Source: Rhodovulum marinum (GTDB taxonomy: Bacteria > Pseudomonadota > Alphaproteobacteria > Rhodobacterales > Rhodobacteraceae). From it: a stretch of DNA of 64,000 bases. Below are positions 27,281-35,737 of this stretch, piece by piece (within the stretch, counting starts at the first letter, position 1; every line of letters begins with the position of its first letter). Where the stretch lies: assembly GCF_004343075.1 (NCBI RefSeq), contig NZ_SLXP01000009.1:1-64000 (forward strand). The letters are read 5' to 3'. Below the pieces are notes generated by a model, which saw only the letters and a program-made list of their open reading frames with translations, was not told the origin of the DNA and ran no database searches. Made by a program: the position numbers and the translations under genes.

Positions 27281-27924
27281 CCCTGCCCGACAGCGCGTCC
27301 GTGGCGACCCCGGGGACCGACGGGCGGATGCATGCCCCCTCGGCGGCCCGCAACGCCGAAGCGATCTGCGCGGTCATCGCCGCGCGCGGCCCGGCAACCG
27401 GCCGGGCGCTGGAAATCGCCAGCGGCACGGGCGAGCACGCGGTTCGGATCGCCGCCTGCCAACCGCAGCTGGCCTGGCAGCCTTCGGATATCGACCCGGA
27501 GCGCCGCGCCAGCATCGATGCCTGGGCGTCGCATTCGGGGCTGGCCAATATCCGCCCCGTGATCGCGCTGGATGCCTGCACCCCCGGCTGGGCCACGGCG
27601 CATTCGGGCTTTGACCTGATCTTTGCCAGCAACATCCTGCACCTGATCGGCCGGGCCGAGGCCGAAACGCTGATCCGCGAGGCTGCGGCCGCGCTGACCC
27701 CGGGGGGCGTTCTGATGATCTATGGCCCCTTTCGCCGCGCCGACGGGTTCGCCAGCGAGGGCGACGCGGCTTTCCACGCCAGCCTGACCGCGCAGGATCC
27801 CGCGATCGGCTACAAGTCGTCCGACGAGGTGGCAGAATGGATGCGAACTGCCGGGCTTGCGGTCGAACCGCCCGCGGAAATGCCCGCGAACAACTTGACA
27901 CAGATCGCCAGAAAGCCCCGCTGA
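27265..27924 (+). CDS. DUF938 class I SAM-dependent methyltransferase
   Basis: 219 residues. ALEIASGTGEHAVRIA is motif I (SAM binding), followed by WQPSDIDPER and FDLIFASNILHL. IYGPFRRADGFASEGDAAFHASL is characteristic of DUF938. Soluble; substrate unknown. Overlaps the FAD oxidoreductase gene, so it is probably co-translated with it. Its stop lies just before an FNR-type box that belongs to the next gene. Confidence 0.88.
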   Translation: MSRRLTLPDSASVATPGTDGRMHAPSAARNAEAICAVIAARGPATGRALEIASGTGEHAVRIAACQPQLAWQPSDIDPERRASIDAWASHSGLANIRPVIALDACTPGWATAHSGFDLIFASNILHLIGRAEAETLIREAAAALTPGGVLMIYGPFRRADGFASEGDAAFHASLTAQDPAIGYKSSDEVAEWMRTAGLAVEPPAEMPANNLTQIARKPR

Positions 27925-27925
27925 C

Positions 27926-27939
27926 TTGACGCGGGTCAA
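27926..27939. promoter_or_regulatory. FNR/FixK-type box TTGAC-N4-GTCAA
   Basis: A perfect inverted repeat, TTGAC-GCGG-GTCAA, starting 2 bp after the methyltransferase stop and 59 bp before the AhpD-like start. It fits the anaerobox (TTGAy-N4-rTCAA) used by FnrL/FixK/Dnr regulators in alphaproteobacteria. The distance allows a class II (-41.5) activator position with a leader of about 25 nt. Confidence 0.65.
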
Positions 27940-27998
27940 GGCAGATGGCAGCCGAAGCTGATGTGAGCGACTCGAACTCGGACTTCTAGGAGACCACG

Positions 27999-28355
27999 AT
28001 GGACTGGACCACCAAACGCGACGCCACCAAGGATCAGCTGCGGCGTCTGAACAAGGCGATCCCCGACGCGAGCCGCGCGTTCAGCGGGCTGGGCAAGGCG
28101 GTCAAGGAGGGCGGCGAGCTCGACTTCAAGACCAAGGAACTGATCGCCATGGGCATGGCCATCACCCTGCGCTGCGAGGCCTGCATCGTGCTGCACATGG
28201 AGGCGCTGGTGCGTATCGGCGCGACCCGCGAAGAGGTCGGCGACGTTCTGGCGATGGCGATCCAGATGGGTGGCGGCCCCGCCATGATGTATGCCGCCGC
28301 CGCGATGGAATGCTATGACCAGCTGACCGAGGAAAAGGCGCAGGCGGCGCAATAG
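27999..28355 (+). CDS. AhpD-like / carboxymuconolactone decarboxylase family protein
   Basis: 118 residues, one CMD/AhpD domain. The redox motif CxxC-x2-H is visible as CEACIVLH (about residues 59-66), typical of AhpD-type peroxidase or disulfide reductants rather than true decarboxylases. GATREEVGDVLAMAIQMGGGPAMMYAA completes the family. A strong ribosome binding site (TAGGAGA) precedes the ATG. The perfect FNR-type box upstream suggests control by oxygen or nitric oxide. Confidence 0.88.
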   Translation: MDWTTKRDATKDQLRRLNKAIPDASRAFSGLGKAVKEGGELDFKTKELIAMGMAITLRCEACIVLHMEALVRIGATREEVGDVLAMAIQMGGGPAMMYAAAAMECYDQLTEEKAQAAQ

Positions 28356-28356
28356 G

Positions 28357-28998
28357 TCAGGGCGAGGTCACGCGCAGGTCGACACCCGTCACGGACCGGT
28401 ACTCGGTCGGCGGATAGGCGGTCGGGTCGCGGGTCAACTGCGGAAAGCGGCGCAACAGCGCCTCTCGCTCGGCCAGTGCCAACGTTGCGATGACCCCGGC
28501 ATCGGGGCTCAGGCTTTCGACCGGCAGACCGTTCGCGTTCAGCACCTGCGGGCTGTCGAACACGAACTGGTACAAGGTGAGGTCGTCGCGGGCGCGGTCG
28601 ACATAGGCCGCGTCCGAACGGCCCGCGATCTCGGCCGCGGGGACCAGAAGCTGTGCCTCGTCCGGCCAGCCCGCCACGCGCCAGCCGGGGATCAGCACCC
28701 GGTGATCGGGCGCCACGACAAGGTCGTTCCGGGGCATCATCGGGCCCAGCGCGCGCGGCTTCAGCCGGATCGGGGCCAGCGCGGGGTTCGCCCGCAACGC
28801 CTCGGCCGACAGGCGGCGGCGCCAGACCAGCCGCACGGCCTGCAAGCCGTTCGTGCGCGTCACGATCATGTCGCCCGGGCGCACGTTCTCGACCCGGCGG
28901 GGGCCGCAGGGGGTGCGCAGGTTCGCCCCCTCTGCCAGCCCCCCGGGAAAGGCCGACGCCCCCGCGATCATCGGTTCGATCTGCTCGACGAAACTCAT
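28357..28998 (-). CDS. solo Hint-domain protein
   Basis: 213 residues from ATG 28998; the longer open frame upstream is not coding. A Hint_2-type domain fills the protein: TPCGPRRVENVRPGDMIVTR near residue 28, NDLVVAPDHRVLIPGW with the conserved VxPDHRV block, and LYQFVFDSPQVLNANGLPVES with the end-of-domain N-G-x-x-V-E-S. The Cys that normally starts Hint domains just before G-T-x-I is missing (the sequence reads GLAEGANLRT). There is no signal peptide and no RTX repeat. Common in Rhodobacteraceae; function unknown. Confidence 0.8.
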   Translation of the reverse strand: MSFVEQIEPMIAGASAFPGGLAEGANLRTPCGPRRVENVRPGDMIVTRTNGLQAVRLVWRRRLSAEALRANPALAPIRLKPRALGPMMPRNDLVVAPDHRVLIPGWRVAGWPDEAQLLVPAAEIAGRSDAAYVDRARDDLTLYQFVFDSPQVLNANGLPVESLSPDAGVIATLALAEREALLRRFPQLTRDPTAYPPTEYRSVTGVDLRVTSP

Positions 28999-29203
28999 TT
29001 CGCGGTTCCTTCTGCCGTCCCCACAAGGCTGGCCCGGCTTTGTGGCGGGAATGGGGAATGCCCGTGAAATTCCCGGACAATTCGACCGTTCACGGGCGAC
29101 TGTTGCCGCACCTTCGCCGTGCGACGATCCGCCACGCCCAGTTGCGCCCCCCCCCCTTTGCGGCCTAACTGATTCCCAAAGCCGCCCCGTCAAAGGAGCC
29201 CCC

Positions 29204-29635
29204 ATGCCCCGCCTGCCTGCCATTGCCTTCGTGCTTGCCGCTATCGCCGGCCCGGCCTCTGCCCAGGACACGGCCGGTGCGTTCTTCATGCAGGTCTGGG
29301 ACCTGGACCATGACGGTACCGTGACCCTGGCCGAACTGGAACGCATGCGCGGCAACGTCTTCGGGCGGTTTGACGTGAACGAGGACGGCGCCCTGGATGC
29401 CGCGGAATACGCCCCCTTCGACGCGGCGCGGATCGACGAGGCCGAGGGGTTCGAAAGCGCCGAAATCGCTCGCATGACCCGGATCGCCGACGGGCTGTCG
29501 CTGGCGCGCAACGACGCCGATGGCGACGGCCGCGTCACGGCCGAGGAATTCCGCGCAGGCGCCGCCGACTGGCTGGCCGCGCTGGATGCCGATGGCAGCG
29601 GCGATATCGGCCCCGCCGATTTCGCCACCGACTAG
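29204..29635 (+). CDS. exported EF-hand calcium-binding protein 1
   Basis: 143 residues from ATG 29204 (AAAGGAG upstream). Signal peptide 1-21 (cleavage after ASAQ). Four EF-hand loops: 33-44, 57-68, 104-115 and 128-139, each with Asp at position 1 and Glu or Asp at position 12. This makes a small periplasmic calmodulin-like protein. It has the same architecture as the next gene, so the two are a tandem duplication. Role unknown; calcium buffering or sensing is possible. Confidence 0.88.
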   Translation: MPRLPAIAFVLAAIAGPASAQDTAGAFFMQVWDLDHDGTVTLAELERMRGNVFGRFDVNEDGALDAAEYAPFDAARIDEAEGFESAEIARMTRIADGLSLARNDADGDGRVTAEEFRAGAADWLAALDADGSGDIGPADFATD

Positions 29636-29714
29636 CCGCCCGCCCGCGCAGTTGCCTGAACGCCCCGCGCGGCCTATTCCTTGTGGGACAGACGCCCAGC
29701 AAGGAGCCGTTGCC

Positions 29715-30167
29715 ATGCCCCGCCTCGTTCCCACCGCGCTTGCCCTTGCGCTGCTTGCGACCGCTGCCCAGGCCGGCGGCTATTCCGGCGCGACAGGCGG
29801 CGCTTTCCAGGATCGCTTCGTCGCCGAATGGGACCGCAACGGCGATGGCGCCGTCACCATGGCCGAGATCCAGCGTTTTCCGCCGCGGGTCTTCGCCCGC
29901 TTCGACAGCGATGGCGACGGCCTGCTGGACCCACGCGAAACCGCGCGCTTCGACGCCCAGCGCCAGGGCGACCTGCGCGCGGTCGGGGGCCGCTACCGGG
30001 CCGAGGTCGCGCGCATGGCCGGTGGCGTCACGCTGAAACGCAACGATATCGACGGCAACGGCCGGATCAGCCCGTCCGAGTTCCGCTTGGGCGGCGCCGA
30101 CTGGCTGGCGCTGCTGGACCGCGACGGGAACGGCGAAATCACCGCGGTGGATTTCGCCGCCCGCTGA
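29715..30167 (+). CDS. exported EF-hand calcium-binding protein 2
   Basis: 150 residues from ATG 29715 (AAGGAG upstream). Signal peptide 1-20 (cleavage after AQA). Four EF-hand loops: 40-51, 64-75, 111-122 and 135-146. The loop spacing and the GGADWLALLDRDGNG end parallel its upstream twin (GAADWLAALDADGSG). Separated from it by 79 bp. Convergent with the oxidoreductase gene, 4 bp between the stops. Confidence 0.88.
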   Translation: MPRLVPTALALALLATAAQAGGYSGATGGAFQDRFVAEWDRNGDGAVTMAEIQRFPPRVFARFDSDGDGLLDPRETARFDAQRQGDLRAVGGRYRAEVARMAGGVTLKRNDIDGNGRISPSEFRLGGADWLALLDRDGNGEITAVDFAAR

Positions 30168-30171
30168 CGCG

Positions 30172-32670
30172 TCAGCCGTCCGCCCGGATGCGGGCGTTCG
30201 TGGGGTCGTGGGGGCTGTCCTCGACGATTTCGCAGGGCCACAGCTTGTCCAGCATCCGAACCATCAGCCGGGTCCCCGGCACCGCAAGGTCGGGGCAGAC
30301 ATATCCCATGCCGATCGATTTGCCGAAGGCCACCGAATACCCGCCCGAGGTCAGCCGGCCGACCCGCGTTTCGCCGTAATACAGCGCCTCGCGGCCCCAG
30401 GGGTCGGCATCCGCGGGCCCGTCGATCAGGAAGGTCACGCATTTCGACCGGACCCCGGTCTTTTCCATCGCCGCGCGCCCGTGAAACTCCTTCGACAGGT
30501 CCACGAACCGGTCCAGCCCCGCCTCCAACGGCGTCGCGTCGCGCCCCAGTTCCGTGCCGAAGGCGCGATAGCTTTTCTCCTGGCGCAGCCAGTTCTGCGC
30601 CCGCGCGCCGACCAGCGCCATGTCGTGCCTGGCGCCCGCCTCGATCAGCAGGTCCCACAGGTAATTCTGCATCTCTACGGGGTGGTGCAACTCCCATCCC
30701 AACTCGCCCGTATAGGCCACCCGCAGCGCCCGCACCGGGCACATGCCCAGCTCGATATTCCGCGCCGAAAGCCACGGGAACCGCTTGTTCGACAGCACCG
30801 TGGCGGGGTCGGCATCCTTGACCACCTCGTTCAGGATCGCCCGCGCGTTCGGCCCGGCCAGCGCGAACACCCCCCATTGCGTGGACACGTCGTGGATGTC
30901 GATCCAGCCGAGTTCCCCGCGCTTGTCCTCGGCGGCCTTGACCAGGAAATCATGGTCGTAGGCGGCCCAGGCCCCGGCCGAGACAAGGTAGTATTCATGC
31001 TCGGCCAGCCGGACGATCGTGTATTCCGTGCGCACCGTTCCCGCCGAGCTCAGAGCATAGGTCAGGTTCACCCGGCCCACCTTGGGCAGCGCGTTGCAGG
31101 TGAACCAGTCAAGGAAGGCCGTCGCCCCGGGGCCGCGCACCAGGTGTTTCGTAAAGGCGGTGGCGTCGATCAGCCCGGCGCGTTCGCGGATCGCGCGGGC
31201 CTCGGCCTCGGCGTATTGCCACCAGCCGCCCCGGCGAAAGCTGCGCGCGTCGTGGTCGAAACTGTCGGGCGCATCGACCGGGCCGTAATAGTTCGGCCGC
31301 TCCCAGCCATTCACCTGCCCGAACTGCGCGCCCCTGGCCTTCTGCCGGTCATAGGCGGGCGAGGTGCGCAATGGGCGGCAGGCCGGGCGTTCCTCGTCGG
31401 GGTGGTGCAGGATGTAGACGTGTTCATACGCCTCTTCGTTCTTGCGCGCGGCATATTCGGTGGTCATCCAGTCGCCGTAGCGCTTGGGGTCGAGGCTCCC
31501 CATGTCGATCTCGGCCTCGCCGTCCACCATCAGCTGGGCAAGGTAATGCCCCGCACCACCGGCGGCGGTGATGCCGAAGCTGAAGCCTTCGGCCAGCCAC
31601 ATGTTGCGCAAACCCGGCGCGGGGCCGAGCAGCGGGTTGCCGTCCGGTGTATAACAGATCGGGCCGTTGTAATCGTCCTTCAGCCCCACCTCTTCCGAGG
31701 AGGGGATCCGGTGGATCATGCTCATGTATTCCTCTTCGATCCGCTCCAGGTCCAGCGGGAAGAGGTCGGCGCGGAAGCTGTCGGGGCAGCCATATTCGAA
31801 CCGCGCGGGCGCATTGCGTTCATAAGGCCCGAGAATCCAGCCGCCGCGTTCCTCGCGCACATACCACTTGGCGTCCGCATCGCGCAGGACCGGGTGTTCG
31901 GGGTTGCCATTCTTGCGCCATTCGACAAGCGCAGGGTCGGGTTCGGTGACGATATACTGATGCTCGACCGGGATCGCGGGCATCTTGATCCCCAGCATCC
32001 GCGCGGTGCGCTGGGCGTGGTTGCCGGTGGCGGTCACGACATGTTCGGCGGTGATGACCACGGTCTCGTCGGTCGGCACCAGGTTGCCGCCCTTCTCGGC
32101 CATCTTGGTGACCGTGACCTTCCACTCGGATCCGGTCCACTCATAGCCATCCACCTGCCACTTGCGTTCGATCGCCGCGCCGAACTGGCGCGCGCCCTTG
32201 GCCATGGCCTGCGTAACGTCTGCGGGGTTTATATAGCCATCGGTCGGGTGATAGATCGCGCCCTTCAGATCGTCGGTGCGCACCAGCGGCCAGCGCTCCT
32301 TGATCTGGGCCGGGCTTAGCCATTCGAAGGGCACGCCAACGGTTTCCGCGGTGGTGGCGTAAAGCCGGTATTCGTCCATCCGCGCGTCGGTCTGCGCCAT
32401 GCGCAGATTGCCGACCACGTAGAAACCGGGGTTTAGCCCCGTCTCCTCCTCCAGCGTCTTGTAGAACTTGATCGAGTAGTCGTGGATATGCGTCGTGGCA
32501 TAGGACATGTTGAAATAGGGCAAAAGGCCCGCCGCATGCCACGTGCTGCCGCTGGTCAACTCGTCGCGTTCCAGCAGCATCGTGTCCCAGCCGCGCTTGG
32601 CCAGGTGATAGGCGATCGAGGTGCCGACGGCGCCGCCACCGACCACCAGGGCTTTGACATGGGTCTTCAT
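30172..32670 (-). CDS. FAD oxidoreductase with C-terminal GcvT domain (dimethylglycine/sarcosine dehydrogenase-like)
   Basis: 832 residues. The N-terminal DAO domain has KALVVGGGAVGTSIAYHLAK and GSTWHAAGLLP, whose His (about residue 47) is the usual site of covalent FAD in DMGDH and sarcosine dehydrogenase. From about residue 430 an FAO_M / GcvT T-protein module follows (LIDATAFTKHLVRGPGA, YTGELGWELHHP, RVGRLTSGGYSVAFGKSIGMGY), which binds folate and accepts the one-carbon unit. Oxidative N-demethylation of a methylated glycine or similar compound is expected. Roseobacters carry several such paralogues, so the exact substrate is open. Monocistronic. Confidence 0.9.
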   Translation of the reverse strand: MKTHVKALVVGGGAVGTSIAYHLAKRGWDTMLLERDELTSGSTWHAAGLLPYFNMSYATTHIHDYSIKFYKTLEEETGLNPGFYVVGNLRMAQTDARMDEYRLYATTAETVGVPFEWLSPAQIKERWPLVRTDDLKGAIYHPTDGYINPADVTQAMAKGARQFGAAIERKWQVDGYEWTGSEWKVTVTKMAEKGGNLVPTDETVVITAEHVVTATGNHAQRTARMLGIKMPAIPVEHQYIVTEPDPALVEWRKNGNPEHPVLRDADAKWYVREERGGWILGPYERNAPARFEYGCPDSFRADLFPLDLERIEEEYMSMIHRIPSSEEVGLKDDYNGPICYTPDGNPLLGPAPGLRNMWLAEGFSFGITAAGGAGHYLAQLMVDGEAEIDMGSLDPKRYGDWMTTEYAARKNEEAYEHVYILHHPDEERPACRPLRTSPAYDRQKARGAQFGQVNGWERPNYYGPVDAPDSFDHDARSFRRGGWWQYAEAEARAIRERAGLIDATAFTKHLVRGPGATAFLDWFTCNALPKVGRVNLTYALSSAGTVRTEYTIVRLAEHEYYLVSAGAWAAYDHDFLVKAAEDKRGELGWIDIHDVSTQWGVFALAGPNARAILNEVVKDADPATVLSNKRFPWLSARNIELGMCPVRALRVAYTGELGWELHHPVEMQNYLWDLLIEAGARHDMALVGARAQNWLRQEKSYRAFGTELGRDATPLEAGLDRFVDLSKEFHGRAAMEKTGVRSKCVTFLIDGPADADPWGREALYYGETRVGRLTSGGYSVAFGKSIGMGYVCPDLAVPGTRLMVRMLDKLWPCEIVEDSPHDPTNARIRADG

Positions 32671-32776
32671 GGGCCTTCACTCCCGCATTCGGTTTCTTGC
32701 CCCCACTTATGCAGGAAAACCGGGGCGCGGCGGAGGCCATCCGACTCCCCATCGTGCGAAACCGACGCCGGGCGGA

Positions 32777-34258
32777 TCAGCCCGGGGGCCGGCCGAAATC
32801 GAACAGCAGAAAACCGACCGCGCGGGTTTCGTCATCGGTGAACCGGTAGGGCAGCACCGCCTCGCCCGTCAGCACGGGCGCGGGCAGCGCATCGCCGGGA
32901 AAGCCGTGTTCCTGCAACTGGCGCAGCAACACCCCCGGTCCGCGGCCATCGTCGATCAGCAGAACGCGGCCCGAAGGCGGGTCCAGCCGCCGGGTCGGAA
33001 AGGGCGGGAACGCCTCCCAGCCGGGCCGGTGCAACAACAGGTTGCCGGTGAAGTAATGCGGACCCAGCAGGGGCGGCGTATCAGGCACCGCGGCCTCGAT
33101 CGCTTCGGCCAGCACATCCACCCGAAGCGAATCGCTGCCCGCCCCGCGCAAACGGGTGTCTGCGATCGCGGCCAGCAGCAACAGCGCCAACCCCACCATC
33201 CCGCGCAGGAAATTGCGATAGCTGCGGGCGCTGGCGGCGCGGAAGATGACGATCATCAGCGGCGGCAGGCCCAGCATGAACAGCGGCAGCAGCCAGCGCG
33301 CCCGCACGAAGGCGATATTGCCCGCCACCACGCCCAGCGCGACCAGAACCAGCCCGATCAGCGCCGCGCGCATCAGCAGCGTTTCGGCCGGGGCCGGGCG
33401 CGACAGGCGCCAGGCCGCGCGCCCGCCGAGGCCAAGGGCCAGCAGGATCGCGATGCCGGCGGACAGCATCTCGACCAGCGCGCCCTGCACCAGGTGGCGT
33501 AGCCCGGCGCCCCAAACGGCCGCGGCCTCTGCATCCCCGCCGCGCCGGAATTCCCAGACATCCGAGAAGGTCGCGCGCGGATCGCCCAGCATCAACCCAT
33601 AGGGCACCGCCACCACCAGCAACGCGGCAAGCGCGGACAGCCACAGCCTCCGGTCACGCAATACGGGTCGATAGGCCGCCATGCTGGCCGCCGCCAGCAG
33701 CAGCGCGGGCGGCACCAGCCAGTAGTTCGGCTTGGCCAGCCCCCCCAGCCCCACGACCAGCCCGAACAGCAGGAACGCCCCCGTCCCCGGACGCCGCAGC
33801 AGGTAAAGAAAGGCCGCGACCGTCGCCGAGGTCATCGCGGCGAGCGCAATGCTGTGCGACCCTGTGCGCTGCGCCCACCATGCCAGGTTCGGGATCAACG
33901 CCAGCGCCAGCGCTCCGACGACCGCCAGCCGCGCGCCCGAAACGGCCCTGAGCGCGGCAAACATAAGCGCATAGGCGACGAACAGCATCAGGTTCTTCGC
34001 CAGGATCAGGCCCAGCGTGTTGACCCCGAACAGATCGAAGAACGCGCTTTGGTACCAGTTGTAAAGCGGCGGCTGCGACCCGAAGGCAAGGTGCCAGTCG
34101 CGCGACAGGACCACCATCTCGGCCTCATCGGCCTCGAAACTGCCGCCAAGCGCAAGCCGCAGCGCCACCTGTGCCACGAAATAGACAGCGAGCGCCAACA
34201 GGAACGGCGCCGCGACCGGGCGCGCATGGGCCGGGGCGGTCCGGGACGCGCCGTTCAT
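32777..34258 (-). CDS. GT39-like membrane glycosyltransferase A
   Basis: 493 residues with roughly 10-12 predicted membrane segments in the ArnT/PMT style, followed by a small C-terminal soluble domain. The catalytic acidic motif sits in the first external loop (FEADEAEMVVLSRDW), followed by GSQPPLYNWYQ. It should use a polyprenyl-phosphate sugar donor in the periplasm; the acceptor is unknown. ATG 34258 overlaps the upstream gene by 4 nt. It is a paralogue of that gene. Confidence 0.85.
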   Translation of the reverse strand: MNGASRTAPAHARPVAAPFLLALAVYFVAQVALRLALGGSFEADEAEMVVLSRDWHLAFGSQPPLYNWYQSAFFDLFGVNTLGLILAKNLMLFVAYALMFAALRAVSGARLAVVGALALALIPNLAWWAQRTGSHSIALAAMTSATVAAFLYLLRRPGTGAFLLFGLVVGLGGLAKPNYWLVPPALLLAAASMAAYRPVLRDRRLWLSALAALLVVAVPYGLMLGDPRATFSDVWEFRRGGDAEAAAVWGAGLRHLVQGALVEMLSAGIAILLALGLGGRAAWRLSRPAPAETLLMRAALIGLVLVALGVVAGNIAFVRARWLLPLFMLGLPPLMIVIFRAASARSYRNFLRGMVGLALLLLAAIADTRLRGAGSDSLRVDVLAEAIEAAVPDTPPLLGPHYFTGNLLLHRPGWEAFPPFPTRRLDPPSGRVLLIDDGRGPGVLLRQLQEHGFPGDALPAPVLTGEAVLPYRFTDDETRAVGFLLFDFGRPPG

Positions 34259-35733
34259 TCGACCGCCGGCATCTCGGCCAGCACGTAGCGCAGCGCAAGC
34301 CGCGCGTCCGAGTGGCCGTGCGGCAGTTCCAGCGCACCCTCGGCCAGCACCGCAAGCGGTGCGGCATTGCCCCAGCCCGCCTGGGCGATCCCGGCCCCGA
34401 GATTGGGCGGTACCTCTTCGCGCAGCACGAACAGCACCGGCCCGCCCCCGAAGGCGCGCGCGGCAAAGGGCAGATACGGGGCGATCCGCCAGTCCGGCCG
34501 CAGCCGCGCGATGTTCCCGGCGGTATAGAACTCGGCCACGACCGGCGTGTCCGGCATCGGCGCCACGGCCTGCAGCGCCGCAGGCAGCGTCGCGAAATCG
34601 ACGTCGCGCCGGGCCCCGGGCTTGTAGCGGTCATAGGTCAGCCCGGCCATGACCAGCACGGCCAGCAGCGCCACACCGATCACAATGCCCCGCCCCGCCC
34701 GCGCACCCAGCCGCGGTGCCAGCCAGACGAACAGCCCCGGCACCAGCAGGAACGCGATGGGCAACAGCCAGCGTTGCGTCATCTGCCCCATGCCCGAAAG
34801 CCACACTCCGGCCGCCACCGCCAGCACCAGCAGCAACGCCCCCCGCAGCAAGAGCGCCGCGCCCCCCGGGGCGGGCAGGTCCCGCGGCCCGCGCGCCCGG
34901 CCGACCAGCCAGAGCAGCGCCCAGACCAGAAGGGGCAGCGCCACCAGCGCCAGCCCCGCCTCGGCGCTGCGCGCCAAGCCTTCCGCGGATGCACCGGCCG
35001 CGGGCCCCGCGGCGGTACCCAGGTCGAGCTTGCCCACCGACGCGAAGGCCAGGTCGCGGTTGCCGATCATCCAGGCATAGGGCCCCGCCACGATGGCCAG
35101 CGCCAAGAGCGGCGCGACCAGCGCCCGCGCCGACAGCAGGCGGCGGCGCATCGGCGCGATCGTCAGCCCGGCCAGCAGCAGGGCCACCGGCACCAGCCAG
35201 AAATTGTATTTCGCCAGCCCGCCCAGCCCGACCGCCAGGCCCAGCGCGATCCAGGCCGCCCAGGCCCCGCCCCGCACCGCCCACAGGAACGCCGCCAGTG
35301 TCGCCGCCGAGGTGGCGAACAACATGTTGGAATGCGTTGTCGCCCGCTGCGCCTCCCAGGCGATGTCGGGCACCAGGAACAGCGACAGCGCCCCCAGCGC
35401 CGCCACCCCCGCCGGCAACCACAGCCGGAGGCCGAGGAAAACGCAAAGATAGCTGAGCCACAACAGCCCGTTCTTCAGCAGCGACAGGGCCAGCAGCGAA
35501 CGGCCGAAAACCTCGAAGGCCCCGAGTTGCAGCCAATTGTACAGCGGCAATTGCGGCCCATAGCCCCACCGCAGGCCCGGCGTCATGACCATCATCTCGG
35601 CCTCGTCGGTTTCCAGCGCGCCGCCAAGCCCCAGGCGCAGCACGGCCTGCGCCGCGAAGTAGGCGGTGATGGCCAGCAGGAAGATCAGCGCCACGCGCCG
35701 GTCGCCGCGGGCGGGCATGTCGTTACCGGTCAT
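34255..35733 (-). CDS. GT39-like membrane glycosyltransferase B
   Basis: 492 residues from ATG 35733; MPARGDRR at 35718 is an equally possible start. Polytopic, same layout as its downstream paralogue: acidic motif LETDEAEMMVMTPGL, then GPQLPLYNWLQLGAFEVFG. The two proteins align through the first loop, the core membrane segments and the C-terminal tail (VLFVLREEVP against VLLIDDGRGP). Starts 4 nt after the dehydrogenase stop and overlaps gene A, so the three form one transcription unit. Likely modifies a surface lipid or glycan. Confidence 0.85.
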   Translation of the reverse strand: MTGNDMPARGDRRVALIFLLAITAYFAAQAVLRLGLGGALETDEAEMMVMTPGLRWGYGPQLPLYNWLQLGAFEVFGRSLLALSLLKNGLLWLSYLCVFLGLRLWLPAGVAALGALSLFLVPDIAWEAQRATTHSNMLFATSAATLAAFLWAVRGGAWAAWIALGLAVGLGGLAKYNFWLVPVALLLAGLTIAPMRRRLLSARALVAPLLALAIVAGPYAWMIGNRDLAFASVGKLDLGTAAGPAAGASAEGLARSAEAGLALVALPLLVWALLWLVGRARGPRDLPAPGGAALLLRGALLLVLAVAAGVWLSGMGQMTQRWLLPIAFLLVPGLFVWLAPRLGARAGRGIVIGVALLAVLVMAGLTYDRYKPGARRDVDFATLPAALQAVAPMPDTPVVAEFYTAGNIARLRPDWRIAPYLPFAARAFGGGPVLFVLREEVPPNLGAGIAQAGWGNAAPLAVLAEGALELPHGHSDARLALRYVLAEMPAVE

Positions 35734-35737
35734 CGTG

